Assembly (NCBI GenBank): GCA_900547025.1 | Contig: UREZ01000013.1 | Span: 1 to 30,894 of the forward strand | Direction of reading: 5' to 3' | DNA: 30,894 nt | Origin: an uncultured Collinsella sp. | GTDB lineage: Bacteria; Actinomycetota; Coriobacteriia; Coriobacteriales; Coriobacteriaceae | Shown: one piece after another, positions 1-6,913 of the stretch | Numbering within the stretch: the stretch's first letter is position 1 | Layout: every line of letters begins with the position of its first letter | The notes under the pieces: model-generated | Told to the model about the DNA's origin: nothing | What the model saw: only the letters and a program-made list of their open reading frames with translations | Database searches by the model: none | Translations under genes and position numbers: made by a program

Positions 1-186
1 TGCGGGATCGCTCGACTACCAAACACCTCGCCGCCGGCCGGGCCCCGTCGTCCAAAAATCACCCGTAAAGGCGCGTTTATCTAATTAAATCTATCCCTTG
101 CGGAATGCGACTTGCTGGTGTTGTCTGGGCATTGAAGGCTATGTGGTTCAAGAGGCGGCGGTGCTGTTGCTTGAATTTTTGCAGTT
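1..186. other. Intergenic sequence at window edge, no gene seen
   Basis: I see no convincing gene here. Reading frames are short and lack a ribosome binding site. The first 60 bases are GC-rich and the next 60 AT-richer; they could be the tail of a gene cut by the window edge, but nothing identifies it. Confidence 0.4.
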
Positions 187-229
187 AAAGAGGCTCGTTT
201 CCCTAGGTTGGGGAAACGAGCCTCTTTTT
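187..229. terminator. Strong intrinsic terminator, probably bidirectional
   Basis: A perfect 17-bp stem (187-203 pairing with 211-227) closes a 7-base loop and is followed by T residues on the plus strand. On the minus strand the stem ends in CCTCTTT, so it can also terminate the surface-protein gene that ends at 273. Confidence 0.85.
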
Positions 230-272
230 GTCTCTGGGCTTGTGGATTGGCGAAGGCGATATGCTCTGTCGG

Positions 273-1322
273 CTATTTTGAGTTCCTGATGCGGCGTGTG
301 GCTGTGGCGGTTATTCCGAGCCCTGCGGCGGCGACTGCTGCGAGTGCGATTGCGCTCGGCGCTGCATCGCCCGTGTTCGCGAGCTTGCCGGCGGTCGTAT
401 CTGCTTGCTTGCCGCTGCTCGAGTTCGCCTGCTTGGTGGAGCTTGGTAGGGCGTCTTTGCCGGTTGCAGGTGAGGCAACGGGCGGTGTCGCCTCGGCGGG
501 TTGCGTTGAGCCGGAGGGAGGCGTCGTCTCGGTCGGTTTCGTTATCTCGGGCGAGGTGGCCTTGTCTGCCGCGGCCTTTGCCTCTTCGTATGCCTTGCAG
601 GCGTCGTCATAGGCCGCTTGCGCCTTTTCCAAATCGCCGAGGAGCGCATTTCGCTTGGCTATGTCCTCGTCGATGTGGGCTTTAGCTTCCTCTGCCTCAC
701 TTTCGAAATGCTGAACCTGTTTTTCCTGGCTTTCGAGTCGGCGTTGGTAGGAGTGAAGATCATCTTCATAAGATTTTTCTCGCCTTTCTGCCGCCATGAT
801 CTCACTGCGCAACTGCTTAATATGCTCCTTAATAGCTGTGCTGGGCTCCTCGTCGCCGAGTGCTTCAAGTGCCTTATCTAATTCTGCCTGAAGGCCGCTT
901 GTCCGGTTGTGGGCCTCATCGTATTTGGCTTGGGCTGCATCGACGTTCGCTTGCATGGCGGGAAGGGGTTCCCTCCGTTTGGCGGCTTCCGTCACCACCA
1001 TGTCGTAGATCTCTTGAAAAGCGGCAATGTCATCATCGATTTCCGCAATTTTCTCGGGACTTGCGGCGTCTTTTGCGGCCTCGAGGTTTTTGAGCGCTTC
1101 CTGCATGGCTGCATACGCTTTTTCTTTTGCGGCGGCCGCATCTTCCGTCTGCAGGGTGCCCGAATTGCCGCTGGTGGCGCTCGTCTGCGAAACGGCCGCA
1201 CCGGTGGGGGAACTGGTTTCTGCCGCGATCGCCGTTGCGGGGGCGATTCCCGCGACAAGTGCCGCGGAAAGGGCGATGCCCACGGTTGCTCGTCTTGCTC
1301 TTCTTGCGAGAATGTCGTTCAT
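273..1322 (-). CDS. Secreted coiled-coil surface protein with LPxTG-like (LANTG) wall anchor
   Basis: 349 residues. The N-terminus has basic residues (RRARRA) and a hydrophobic stretch ending near ATAIAAE, a Sec signal peptide. Residues of about 60-250 are rich in A, E, K, Q and D and look like long coiled coils. A Pro/Thr/Ser-rich spacer follows, then LANTG (about 314-318), a hydrophobic segment and a basic tail (RRIRNSK). This is the layout of a sortase substrate with Ala replacing Pro in LPxTG. GAGGTG lies 5 bases before the ATG. It is divergent from the ABC exporter and has its own strong terminator. No sortase gene is in the window. The ligand is unknown; attachment to the wall is inferred from the sorting signal. 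Confidence 0.8.
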   Translation of the reverse strand: MNDILARRARRATVGIALSAALVAGIAPATAIAAETSSPTGAAVSQTSATSGNSGTLQTEDAAAAKEKAYAAMQEALKNLEAAKDAASPEKIAEIDDDIAAFQEIYDMVVTEAAKRREPLPAMQANVDAAQAKYDEAHNRTSGLQAELDKALEALGDEEPSTAIKEHIKQLRSEIMAAERREKSYEDDLHSYQRRLESQEKQVQHFESEAEEAKAHIDEDIAKRNALLGDLEKAQAAYDDACKAYEEAKAAADKATSPEITKPTETTPPSGSTQPAEATPPVASPATGKDALPSSTKQANSSSGKQADTTAGKLANTGDAAPSAIALAAVAAAGLGITATATRRIRNSK

Positions 1323-1463
1323 CTCGGCACCTCATTTCAAGGGTCGGCGACTAACTTGGTAGCACTAATGTAAGTATATCAGGCGGTCGACCCGACACTG
1401 GCTGGGTGTGCGCGTGCCTTTCCGCTTCTTTGGAAACCGAATCCCATTAGAAATGACGAGTTG

Positions 1464-1493
1464 TTTACGCTTCTTTTGGGCTCACCGTACTAT
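1464..1493 (+). promoter_or_regulatory. Candidate sigma-70 promoter for the ABC exporter operon
   Basis: TTTACG (1464-1469) and TACTAT (1488-1493) are 18 bp apart, about 45 bases before the exporter start codon. The match is moderate, and it is the best candidate in the divergent region 1323-1537. Confidence 0.35.
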
Positions 1494-1537
1494 CATGATT
1501 CGAATTGAATGTGGATGATGATAGGGAGCGCCTTTTT

Positions 1538-3403
1538 ATGATTGAGCTGCTTAGGCGTTTTGGTGGTAAGTTTCGCCGGTATATGGTGATCGGCCCTGCG
1601 TGTAAGTTGATCGAAGTGATCTTTGACCTGCTGACGCCGCTGGTGATTGCCCAGATGATCGACAAGGGCATTGGCTCGCACGACGTGAGCGCCGTTATCC
1701 ACTACGGCATGCTACTTGCCGCCATGGCCGTGATCGGCATCTCGTTTACGCTCGTCTGCCAAAAGATGGCGGCGCTCACCTCGCAGGGCATGGGCACCGA
1801 TATCCGCGGTGCGCTCTACCAGCACATCAACAAGTTGAGCTATGCCGAACTCGACCGCTTTGGCACGCCGTCGCTTATCACCCGCATCACCAACGACGTC
1901 AACCAGGTGCAGCTCGCTGTGGCGCTGGGCGTACGCATGCTCATCCGCTGGCCCTTCTTGGCGGTGGGCTCTATGTGCGCGGCCCTTGCCATCGACCTTA
2001 AGCTCGGCATGATCTTCTTGATCTGCACGCCCGCTATCGGCCTGGTGTTTTGGTTTGTCATGGCGCGCTGTATCCCGTACTACAGGCAGCTGCAGGCAAA
2101 GCTCGACCGCATTGCGCTCATTTGCCGTGAGGGGCTTTCGGGCGCTCGCGTGGTCCGCGCCTTTGTGCGCGAGGACCACGAGCGCGAGCGCTTTGCCCAA
2201 GCTGCCGATGACCAGGCCAATACCGCCATCGCGGTGGGCAAGCTCTCGTCGATCCTTAACCCCGTCACGTTTCTTGTGATGAACCTGGGCGTGTGCGCCA
2301 TCCTGTGGGTGGGCGGCATACAGGTCAACGTGGGCGAGCTTACGCAGGGCCAGGTCATGGCGTTCGTCAACTACATGACGCAGACCCTCACCTCCATCGT
2401 GTACGTCGCCAATCTGGTCGTGGTCTTTACCAAGGCGAGCGCCAGCGCGTCGCGTATCAACGAGGTGCTCAACTGCGAGCCGAGCATCACCGACGAGGGC
2501 GATCAGTCGGTTGCGCTGCCCAAGCCGAGCGAACTGGCGGGTGGCGCTGTTCCGGTCCCCGCGCTGAGCTTGAGCCATGCGAGCTTCTCCTTTGGCGCGG
2601 GCGCGGCAAATGCCGTCAGCGATGTGACCCTGGAGCTCCCGCTGGGCAAGACGCTTGGCATTATCGGCGGTACGGGTAGCGGCAAGTCCACGCTCGTCTC
2701 GCTTATCCCGCGCCTGTACGATGCGGGCACCGGCAGCGTGAGTGTGATGGGCGCCGACGTGCGCACCTGGCCGCTCGACCAGCTGCGCCGTGTGGTCGCG
2801 ACCGTTCCACAGCGTGCGTCGCTGGTGAGCGGCACCATCCGCAGCAACCTGACCTGGCGCGACGAGGCTGCGACCGACGAGGATCTCTGGGCGGCGCTCG
2901 ACATGGCGCAGGCGAGCGAGTTCGTGCGCAACAAGCCGCAGGGGCTCGATACCCCGGTCGAGGCGGGCGGTAAGAACTTTAGCGGTGGCCAACGCCAGCG
3001 CCTGACCATCGCGCGCGCCCTGGTGGGCTCGCCTCAGATATTGATCATGGACGATTCTGCCTCGGCGCTCGACTTTAAGACCGACGCGGCGCTTCGCCAT
3101 GCCATCCGCGAGCGCAGTGTGCGCGGTGCCGCCGAGGGCGGGCTGCCGCTCACGACCGTCATCGTGAGCCAACGTGTCTCGACCGTTCGCGATGCCGACA
3201 TGATCTGCGTACTCGACCACGGCTCGGTTGCGGGCCTGGGCGCGCACGATGAGCTCTACACGACCTGCCAGCTCTACCGCGAGATTTGCCAGTCGCAGCT
3301 TCGCCGCGAGGAGCTCGAGGGTCAGCAGGGGAGTACGGCGCCCGCGCCCGCCCCAGGCGCCCCGACCGTCCCCACATCCGTCTGCGCAAAGGAGGGCTGC
3401 TAA
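1538..3403 (+). CDS. Heterodimeric ABC exporter subunit with degenerate ATP site
   Basis: 621 residues: six-helix ABC transmembrane domain (about 15-310) followed by a nucleotide-binding domain. Walker A GGTGSGKST is at 377-385 and the signature is FSGGQRQ. In Walker B the catalytic Glu is replaced (IMDDSAS, Asp506), and the switch His is replaced by Gln (VSQR, Gln545). These are the changes found in the degenerate-site subunit of heterodimeric exporters such as TM287/288, LmrCD and BmrCD. I chose ATG 1538 because AGGGAG lies 9 bases upstream; a TTG at 1505 in frame lacks a good site. The Ala/Pro-rich C-terminal tail (about the last 25 residues) is probably disordered. The partner gene starts directly after the stop codon. 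Substrate unknown; drug or lipid export is typical of the family. Confidence 0.93.
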   Translation: MIELLRRFGGKFRRYMVIGPACKLIEVIFDLLTPLVIAQMIDKGIGSHDVSAVIHYGMLLAAMAVIGISFTLVCQKMAALTSQGMGTDIRGALYQHINKLSYAELDRFGTPSLITRITNDVNQVQLAVALGVRMLIRWPFLAVGSMCAALAIDLKLGMIFLICTPAIGLVFWFVMARCIPYYRQLQAKLDRIALICREGLSGARVVRAFVREDHERERFAQAADDQANTAIAVGKLSSILNPVTFLVMNLGVCAILWVGGIQVNVGELTQGQVMAFVNYMTQTLTSIVYVANLVVVFTKASASASRINEVLNCEPSITDEGDQSVALPKPSELAGGAVPVPALSLSHASFSFGAGAANAVSDVTLELPLGKTLGIIGGTGSGKSTLVSLIPRLYDAGTGSVSVMGADVRTWPLDQLRRVVATVPQRASLVSGTIRSNLTWRDEAATDEDLWAALDMAQASEFVRNKPQGLDTPVEAGGKNFSGGQRQRLTIARALVGSPQILIMDDSASALDFKTDAALRHAIRERSVRGAAEGGLPLTTVIVSQRVSTVRDADMICVLDHGSVAGLGAHDELYTTCQLYREICQSQLRREELEGQQGSTAPAPAPGAPTVPTSVCAKEGC

Positions 3404-5263
3404 ATGAATCCGTACACTTCCTCCGGTTCGGTCGCCACGATGACGGCCAACGTGTCCGGCAACGATAGCCTCAACGACCTGGGAGACGGTCCGCGCCAGC
3501 CCGGCGATCCCGAGCGCTATCCCGTGGGTGCGGTGACCCGCCGCCTGCTGGGCTATGTCCGTCCGCACCGCGTCTCGTTTGCGGCATCGTTTTTGAGTGC
3601 CGCCGTCTCGGTGATTCTGCAGCTCTACACGCCCATTCTCATTGGCGAGGGCATCGACCTTATCGTCGCCGCCGGGCAGGTGGACTTCGATGCGCTGCTG
3701 CCGCTCGTTACCAAGCTCGCGATTGTCGTCGTAGGTGCTGCGGCCTTCCAGTGGCTGCAGGGCTATTGCGTCAACCGCCTGTCTTACGAAACGGTGCGCG
3801 ATATGCGCGTGGAGGCGAGCGATAAGCTCAGCCGCATGCCGCTCAGCTTTATCGACGGCCATGCCCACGGCGACCTTATGAGCCGCGTGGTCAACGACGT
3901 CGACCAGGTGGGCGACGGTCTGCTGCAGGGCTTCACGCAGCTCTTCACCGGTGTTATTACCATCGTTGGCACGCTCGCGTTTATGCTTTCCATCAACCTG
4001 ACCATGACGCTCGTGGTGGTGCTCGTCACGCCGCTTTCCATTTTTGCAGCCGGTGCTATTGCCAAGCTCTCCAACAAAAGCTTTACGGCACAGCAGCGCA
4101 TTCAGGGTCAGCTCGGTGGTCATATCGAGGAGTACGTAGGCGAGCAGAAACTTGTCGACGCCTTTGCCTATGGCCCCAACGCCCAGCAGCGCTTCGATGC
4201 CCTCAATGCCGAGCTCTACACCGCGGGCGAGCGCGCGCAGTTCATGGGTTCGCTCTCCAACCCCGGTACGCGTTTTATCAATAACATCATCTATGCCGTG
4301 GTCGCTGTGATCGGCTGCGTGGGCGTGATCACGGGCGTGCCCGCGGCGCTTACGGTGGGCGGAGTGCAGATCTTCCTGTCCTATGCCAACCAGTACACCA
4401 AGCCGTTCAACGAGGTCACCAACGTCATTACGCAGATCCAGACGGCCTATGCCTCGGCGCGCCGCATGTTTGCGCTGCTCGATGCCCGCGAGCAGGAGCC
4501 TGACGCGTCGGACGCCGTAGAGCTTGCCGCCCCGCAGGGCGAGGTCGCCTTTGAGCATGTGGACTTTAGCTACGTGCCCGACCGCAAGCTGCTGCAGGAC
4601 ATCTGCATTGACGCCAAACCCGGCATGCGCTTTGCCCTGGTCGGTCCTACGGGCTGTGGCAAGACAACGCTCATCAATTTGCTGCTGCGTTTTTACGATA
4701 TCGATGCCGGTCGCATTGCGGTCGATGGCCGTTCCTCGCGTGACTACACGCGCGCAAGCCTGCGCCGTGCCTTTGGCATGGTGCTGCAGGACACTTGGCT
4801 GTTTGAGGGCACGGTTGCCCAGAACATCGCCTACGGCTGTCCCGACGCCACGCGCGAGCAGGTTATCGAAGCCGCCAAGCGCGCGCACGCGCACAAGTTT
4901 ATCGTGCAGCTGCCAGACGGCTACGACACGGTGATTGGCGAGGACGGCGGCACGTTTAGCCAGGGTCAAAAACAGCTGCTGTGCATCGCGCGCGTCATGC
5001 TCACCGACCCGGCGATTTTGCTGCTGGACGAGGCGACCTCGAGCATCGATACTCGCACCGAGCTGCAGGTGCAGGCGGCATTCGACGAGCTCATGGCCGG
5101 TCGTACGAGCTTTGTCGTGGCGCACCGCCTGTCGACGATCCGCAACGCCGACTGCATTCTGGTGATGCGCGACGGCCAGATTATCGAGCGCGGCACGCAT
5201 GACGAGCTGCTAGCGGCAGGCGGCTTCTATGCCGAGCTCTACCGCAGCCAGTTTGCCCAGTGA
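3404..5263 (+). CDS. Heterodimeric ABC exporter subunit with canonical catalytic residues
   Basis: 619 residues, six-helix transmembrane domain after a polar N-terminal extension of about 45 residues, then a nucleotide-binding domain. Walker A GPTGCGKTT is at 414-422, Walker B ends in DEATSS with Glu543, and the switch is AHR with His574. The signature is altered to FSQGQKQ (Gln520 where Gly is usual). The degenerate ATP site of a heterodimer uses Walker A/B of one subunit and the signature of the other, so this change fits the defects in the upstream subunit. AAAGGAGGG lies 7 bases before the ATG, which directly follows the upstream TAA, so the two genes are translationally adjacent. Membrane exporter of unknown substrate. 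Confidence 0.93.
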   Translation: MNPYTSSGSVATMTANVSGNDSLNDLGDGPRQPGDPERYPVGAVTRRLLGYVRPHRVSFAASFLSAAVSVILQLYTPILIGEGIDLIVAAGQVDFDALLPLVTKLAIVVVGAAAFQWLQGYCVNRLSYETVRDMRVEASDKLSRMPLSFIDGHAHGDLMSRVVNDVDQVGDGLLQGFTQLFTGVITIVGTLAFMLSINLTMTLVVVLVTPLSIFAAGAIAKLSNKSFTAQQRIQGQLGGHIEEYVGEQKLVDAFAYGPNAQQRFDALNAELYTAGERAQFMGSLSNPGTRFINNIIYAVVAVIGCVGVITGVPAALTVGGVQIFLSYANQYTKPFNEVTNVITQIQTAYASARRMFALLDAREQEPDASDAVELAAPQGEVAFEHVDFSYVPDRKLLQDICIDAKPGMRFALVGPTGCGKTTLINLLLRFYDIDAGRIAVDGRSSRDYTRASLRRAFGMVLQDTWLFEGTVAQNIAYGCPDATREQVIEAAKRAHAHKFIVQLPDGYDTVIGEDGGTFSQGQKQLLCIARVMLTDPAILLLDEATSSIDTRTELQVQAAFDELMAGRTSFVVAHRLSTIRNADCILVMRDGQIIERGTHDELLAAGGFYAELYRSQFAQ

Positions 5264-5303
5264 GCAAGCCCGTGGGGCAAATTAATCAATCGACAGACGG
5301 TGG

Positions 5304-5331
5304 TTTACATCTGTCACGTTAGTACTAAGAT
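5304..5331 (+). promoter_or_regulatory. Candidate promoter for the flavodoxin-like gene
   Basis: TTTACA (5304-5309) and TAAGAT (5326-5331) are separated by 16 bp. An inverted repeat GACAGA/TCTGTC (5292-5297 and 5310-5315) brackets the -35 and could be a regulator site. Confidence 0.5.
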
Positions 5332-5390
5332 AGTCATCTAATAAATTGCATTAGTGGCTTTAGTTTTGGGGGATACGAGGCAACGTGACT

Positions 5391-5942
5391 ATGACGTGCT
5401 CTTTGGTGGTTAACAGCAAGAGCGGTAATACCAGGATGGTTTCGGGCGCGATCAAGCGCGCTCTGCAGGCTGCGGGTGTTGAGTTTGTCCATGCCGCGGC
5501 GTTGAGCGACGATGCGGATGCAGATCAGGTTGCGCTCGAGGCGCAGGGCGCCTGCGCGGCCGACACGGTGCTCGTCGGTTTTTGGTGCGACAAGGGCGCG
5601 TGCACGCCTTCGGTCGCGGCGTTGCTCTCCGCCTTGCACGGTAAGCGCGTGTTCCTGTTTGGCACCTGCGGCTTTGGGGCCGACCAGAGCTACTATCAGC
5701 AGATTATCGACCGCGTAACTTCCAATTTGGCTGGGGATGCCGAGCTTGCGGGCTGGGCGATGTGCCAGGGCAAGATGGGCCCCGCGGTCAAGCAGCGCTA
5801 CGAGGCCATGCTCGAGCAAGATCCCGACAACGCTCGCTATAAGATGCTGCTCGACAACTGGGTTGCCGCGAAGGACCATCCCACCAAGGAAGATCTGGAC
5901 AACATGGCTGCAGCCGCCAAGAAGGCCGTGCTGGGAGAGTAG
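5391..5942 (+). CDS. Flavodoxin-like protein
   Basis: 183 residues. The N-terminus is a beta strand followed by SKSGNTR, matching the flavodoxin phosphate-binding loop (S/T-x-S/T-G-N-T). A second FMN-contact region is likely around VGFWCDKG and a third around FLFGTCGFG, as in short flavodoxin-family proteins. It is expected to bind FMN and shuttle electrons in the cytoplasm; the partner is not shown by the neighbours. I chose ATG 5391, 10 bases after GAGG; GTG 5385 is an alternative adding two residues. It has its own promoter candidate and terminator, so it is probably monocistronic. Similar small flavodoxins occur with reductases in gut anaerobes, but no reductase gene is here. Confidence 0.8.
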   Translation: MTCSLVVNSKSGNTRMVSGAIKRALQAAGVEFVHAAALSDDADADQVALEAQGACAADTVLVGFWCDKGACTPSVAALLSALHGKRVFLFGTCGFGADQSYYQQIIDRVTSNLAGDAELAGWAMCQGKMGPAVKQRYEAMLEQDPDNARYKMLLDNWVAAKDHPTKEDLDNMAAAAKKAVLGE

Positions 5943-5984
5943 CTTCGCCGTTCGCGGTCCTTCGTGCAAAACAATACAAATGTG

Positions 5985-6012
5985 AAAGCCTCGAAATTCT
6001 CGAGGCTTTTTT
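5985..6012 (+). terminator. Intrinsic terminator after the flavodoxin-like gene
   Basis: Stem AAGCCTCGA (5986-5994) with TCGAGGCTT (6000-6008), 5-base loop, then a run of six T's. Confidence 0.9.
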
Positions 6013-6120
6013 CTTGACACTTGTAGGCGCAACCGTGGCAGGCGTCTGGGGTGACATTTTCCATTACCCCGATGACGAGACCGTCCTGGACGACACACTC
6101 GCATGCGTTCGCTGGATGTA

Positions 6121-6330
6121 TTCAGAGTGGGACGGGCTTTCCGGATGGATGGGGTTTCGGAAAGTGTGTCCCGGAATTCGCCTTTGGAGTGGGATGCAGT
6201 TTCCGGTTGAGGGCTCTGGCGGAAACTGCGACCCGGAATTTGCGATCGGAGTGGGATGGAGTTTCCCAACGGGGCCGTAAGCGGAAGCCGCATCCCACTC
6301 CGGACGTGAATTCTGGGACACGGTTTCCGG
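6121..6330. repeat. Array of three 62-bp hairpin repeats plus a partial inverted copy
   Basis: Units start at 6121, 6183 and 6245. Each opens with a GAGTGGGA core and forms a hairpin by pairing its first and second halves, for example GGGATGCAGTTTCC with GGAAACTGCGACCC in unit 2. Units 1 and 2 have a compensatory change in the stem (CTTTCC/GGAAAG against GTTTCC/GGAAAC). After 6300 a part resembling the second half of unit 1 appears inverted (around GAATTCTGGGACAC). No coding potential is evident. Confidence 0.7.
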
Positions 6331-6337
6331 ATGCAAA

Positions 6338-6358
6338 AAGGCCACATGGCGTGGCCTT
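6338..6358 (-). repeat. Hairpin AAGGCCAC/GTGGCCTT
   Basis: An 8-bp stem with a 5-base loop. Read on the minus strand it is followed by TTTTT, like a terminator, but there is no minus-strand gene upstream of it. Its stem resembles the hairpin at 30856-30878, so I class it as a repeat. Confidence 0.5.
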
Positions 6359-6437
6359 CAACTTATATATTCAGCAGGTGTCCTCATGACAAGCCGCGCT
6401 TCAACACCGAGGCGTCTGCCCGGCGACGCGGAATGTA

Positions 6438-6492
6438 AGGTTCATCGCGAGTTCCGCACGAGCCGGAGAGCACTTAATGTGCTCTCCGTGCG
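6438..6492 (+). repeat. Interspersed repeat: conserved GAGTTCCGCACG motif plus hairpin (copy 1)
   Basis: A 26-base conserved block (6438-6463) contains ATCGCGAGTTCCGCACG. It is followed by a perfect hairpin GGAGAGCAC-TTAAT-GTGCTCTCC (6465-6487). The block recurs inverted at 11349-11374 with 24 of 26 bases identical, and its core recurs at the window end (30883-30894). Confidence 0.65.
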
Positions 6493-6643
6493 AGCAGGAC
6501 TGTAGAGCAGGAAACCTTGTATACGCCCGCCCGCTCCCGAGGGGCAACTCTCATGCAAAAACTTTTGTCGGGTAAAGTCCGAGGTCAGTGGCGTTTTATA
6601 CCAAGAAATTCAAAAAAAGCTGAAAATTCATTACATATTTGCG

Positions 6644-6672
6644 TTGACTTTAGGCAACTAAAGTTTCATACT
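6644..6672 (+). promoter_or_regulatory. Sigma-70 promoter for the cstA leader transcript
   Basis: TTGACT (6644-6649), a 17-bp spacer and CATACT (6667-6672), in an AT-rich setting. Transcription would start near 6679, giving an untranslated leader of about 235 bases before cstA. Confidence 0.65.
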
Positions 6673-6743
6673 CCTTTTCAACCACTGGGGGATGTGAACA
6701 CGCACGGATCGTTCGCATCATGATTGAAGAGGATTTCTTAGAC

Positions 6744-6788
6744 ATGTTCACGCATCAGCTAAACATTATCAGCGTAGTAATTATCTGA
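6744..6788 (+). CDS. Candidate Ile/Val-rich leader peptide of the cstA attenuator
   Basis: A 14-codon frame reading MFTHQLNIISVVII then TGA. Six of the last seven codons are Ile or Val, resembling attenuator peptides of branched-chain amino acid operons. GAAGAGGA (6726-6733) lies 10 bases before the ATG. An in-frame ATG at 6720 would extend it to 22 codons but has no clear ribosome site. The Ile/Val codons lie in the loop of the stem 6751-6758/6785-6792, and the stop codon lies in its 3' arm, as in known attenuators. It lies between a promoter and an intrinsic terminator upstream of cstA. Expression is not shown by the sequence; the call rests on composition and position. Confidence 0.45.
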   Translation: MFTHQLNIISVVII

Positions 6789-6833
6789 TGCGGGTTAGCA
6801 CATACAGCTAGCCCGTACGATAACGGGCGGCTG
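6751..6833 (+). promoter_or_regulatory. Leader RNA with mutually exclusive stems
   Basis: Stem 1 is CGCATCAG (6751-6758) with CTGATGCG (6785-6792) and encloses the Ile/Val codons. Stem 2 is GGGTTAGC (6792-6799) with GCTAGCCC (6807-6814). Stem 3 is GCCCGT (6811-6816) with ACGGGC (6823-6828). Stems 2 and 3 share 6811-6814, and stems 1 and 2 share base 6792, so they compete. I cannot see an obvious anti-terminator that sequesters the 5' arm of the terminator. Confidence 0.5.
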
Positions 6834-6839
6834 ATAAAG

Positions 6840-6878
6840 ATGAGGGCCGTCGAGCGCAACCGACGGCCCTCATTTTTT
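6840..6878 (+). terminator. Intrinsic terminator inside the cstA leader (attenuator candidate)
   Basis: A perfect 13-bp GC-rich stem (6840-6852 with 6861-6873), an 8-base loop, then six T's. It stands 35 bases before the cstA start and downstream of the leader promoter, so transcription into cstA must pass it. Confidence 0.85.
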
Positions 6879-6913
6879 ATGTCTAGGAAGTTCTTTTTAG
6901 AGGAGGAAATGTA

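Noticed and set aside
1712..5200. Very long minus-strand open frame (1162 codons) opposite the ABC genes
   Set aside because: It is the antisense of two genes with full ABC domains. Its translation is His-, Arg- and Ala-rich with no domain, a known artefact of GC-rich codon bias.
6438..6600. T-box or other known riboswitch before cstA
   Set aside because: No T-box sequence (TGGNACCGCG) or other conserved riboswitch core is visible; the conserved block recurs elsewhere as a repeat.
6517..6723. 68-codon plus-strand frame upstream of cstA
   Set aside because: No ribosome site, no bias typical of real genes here, and it crosses the cstA leader promoter.
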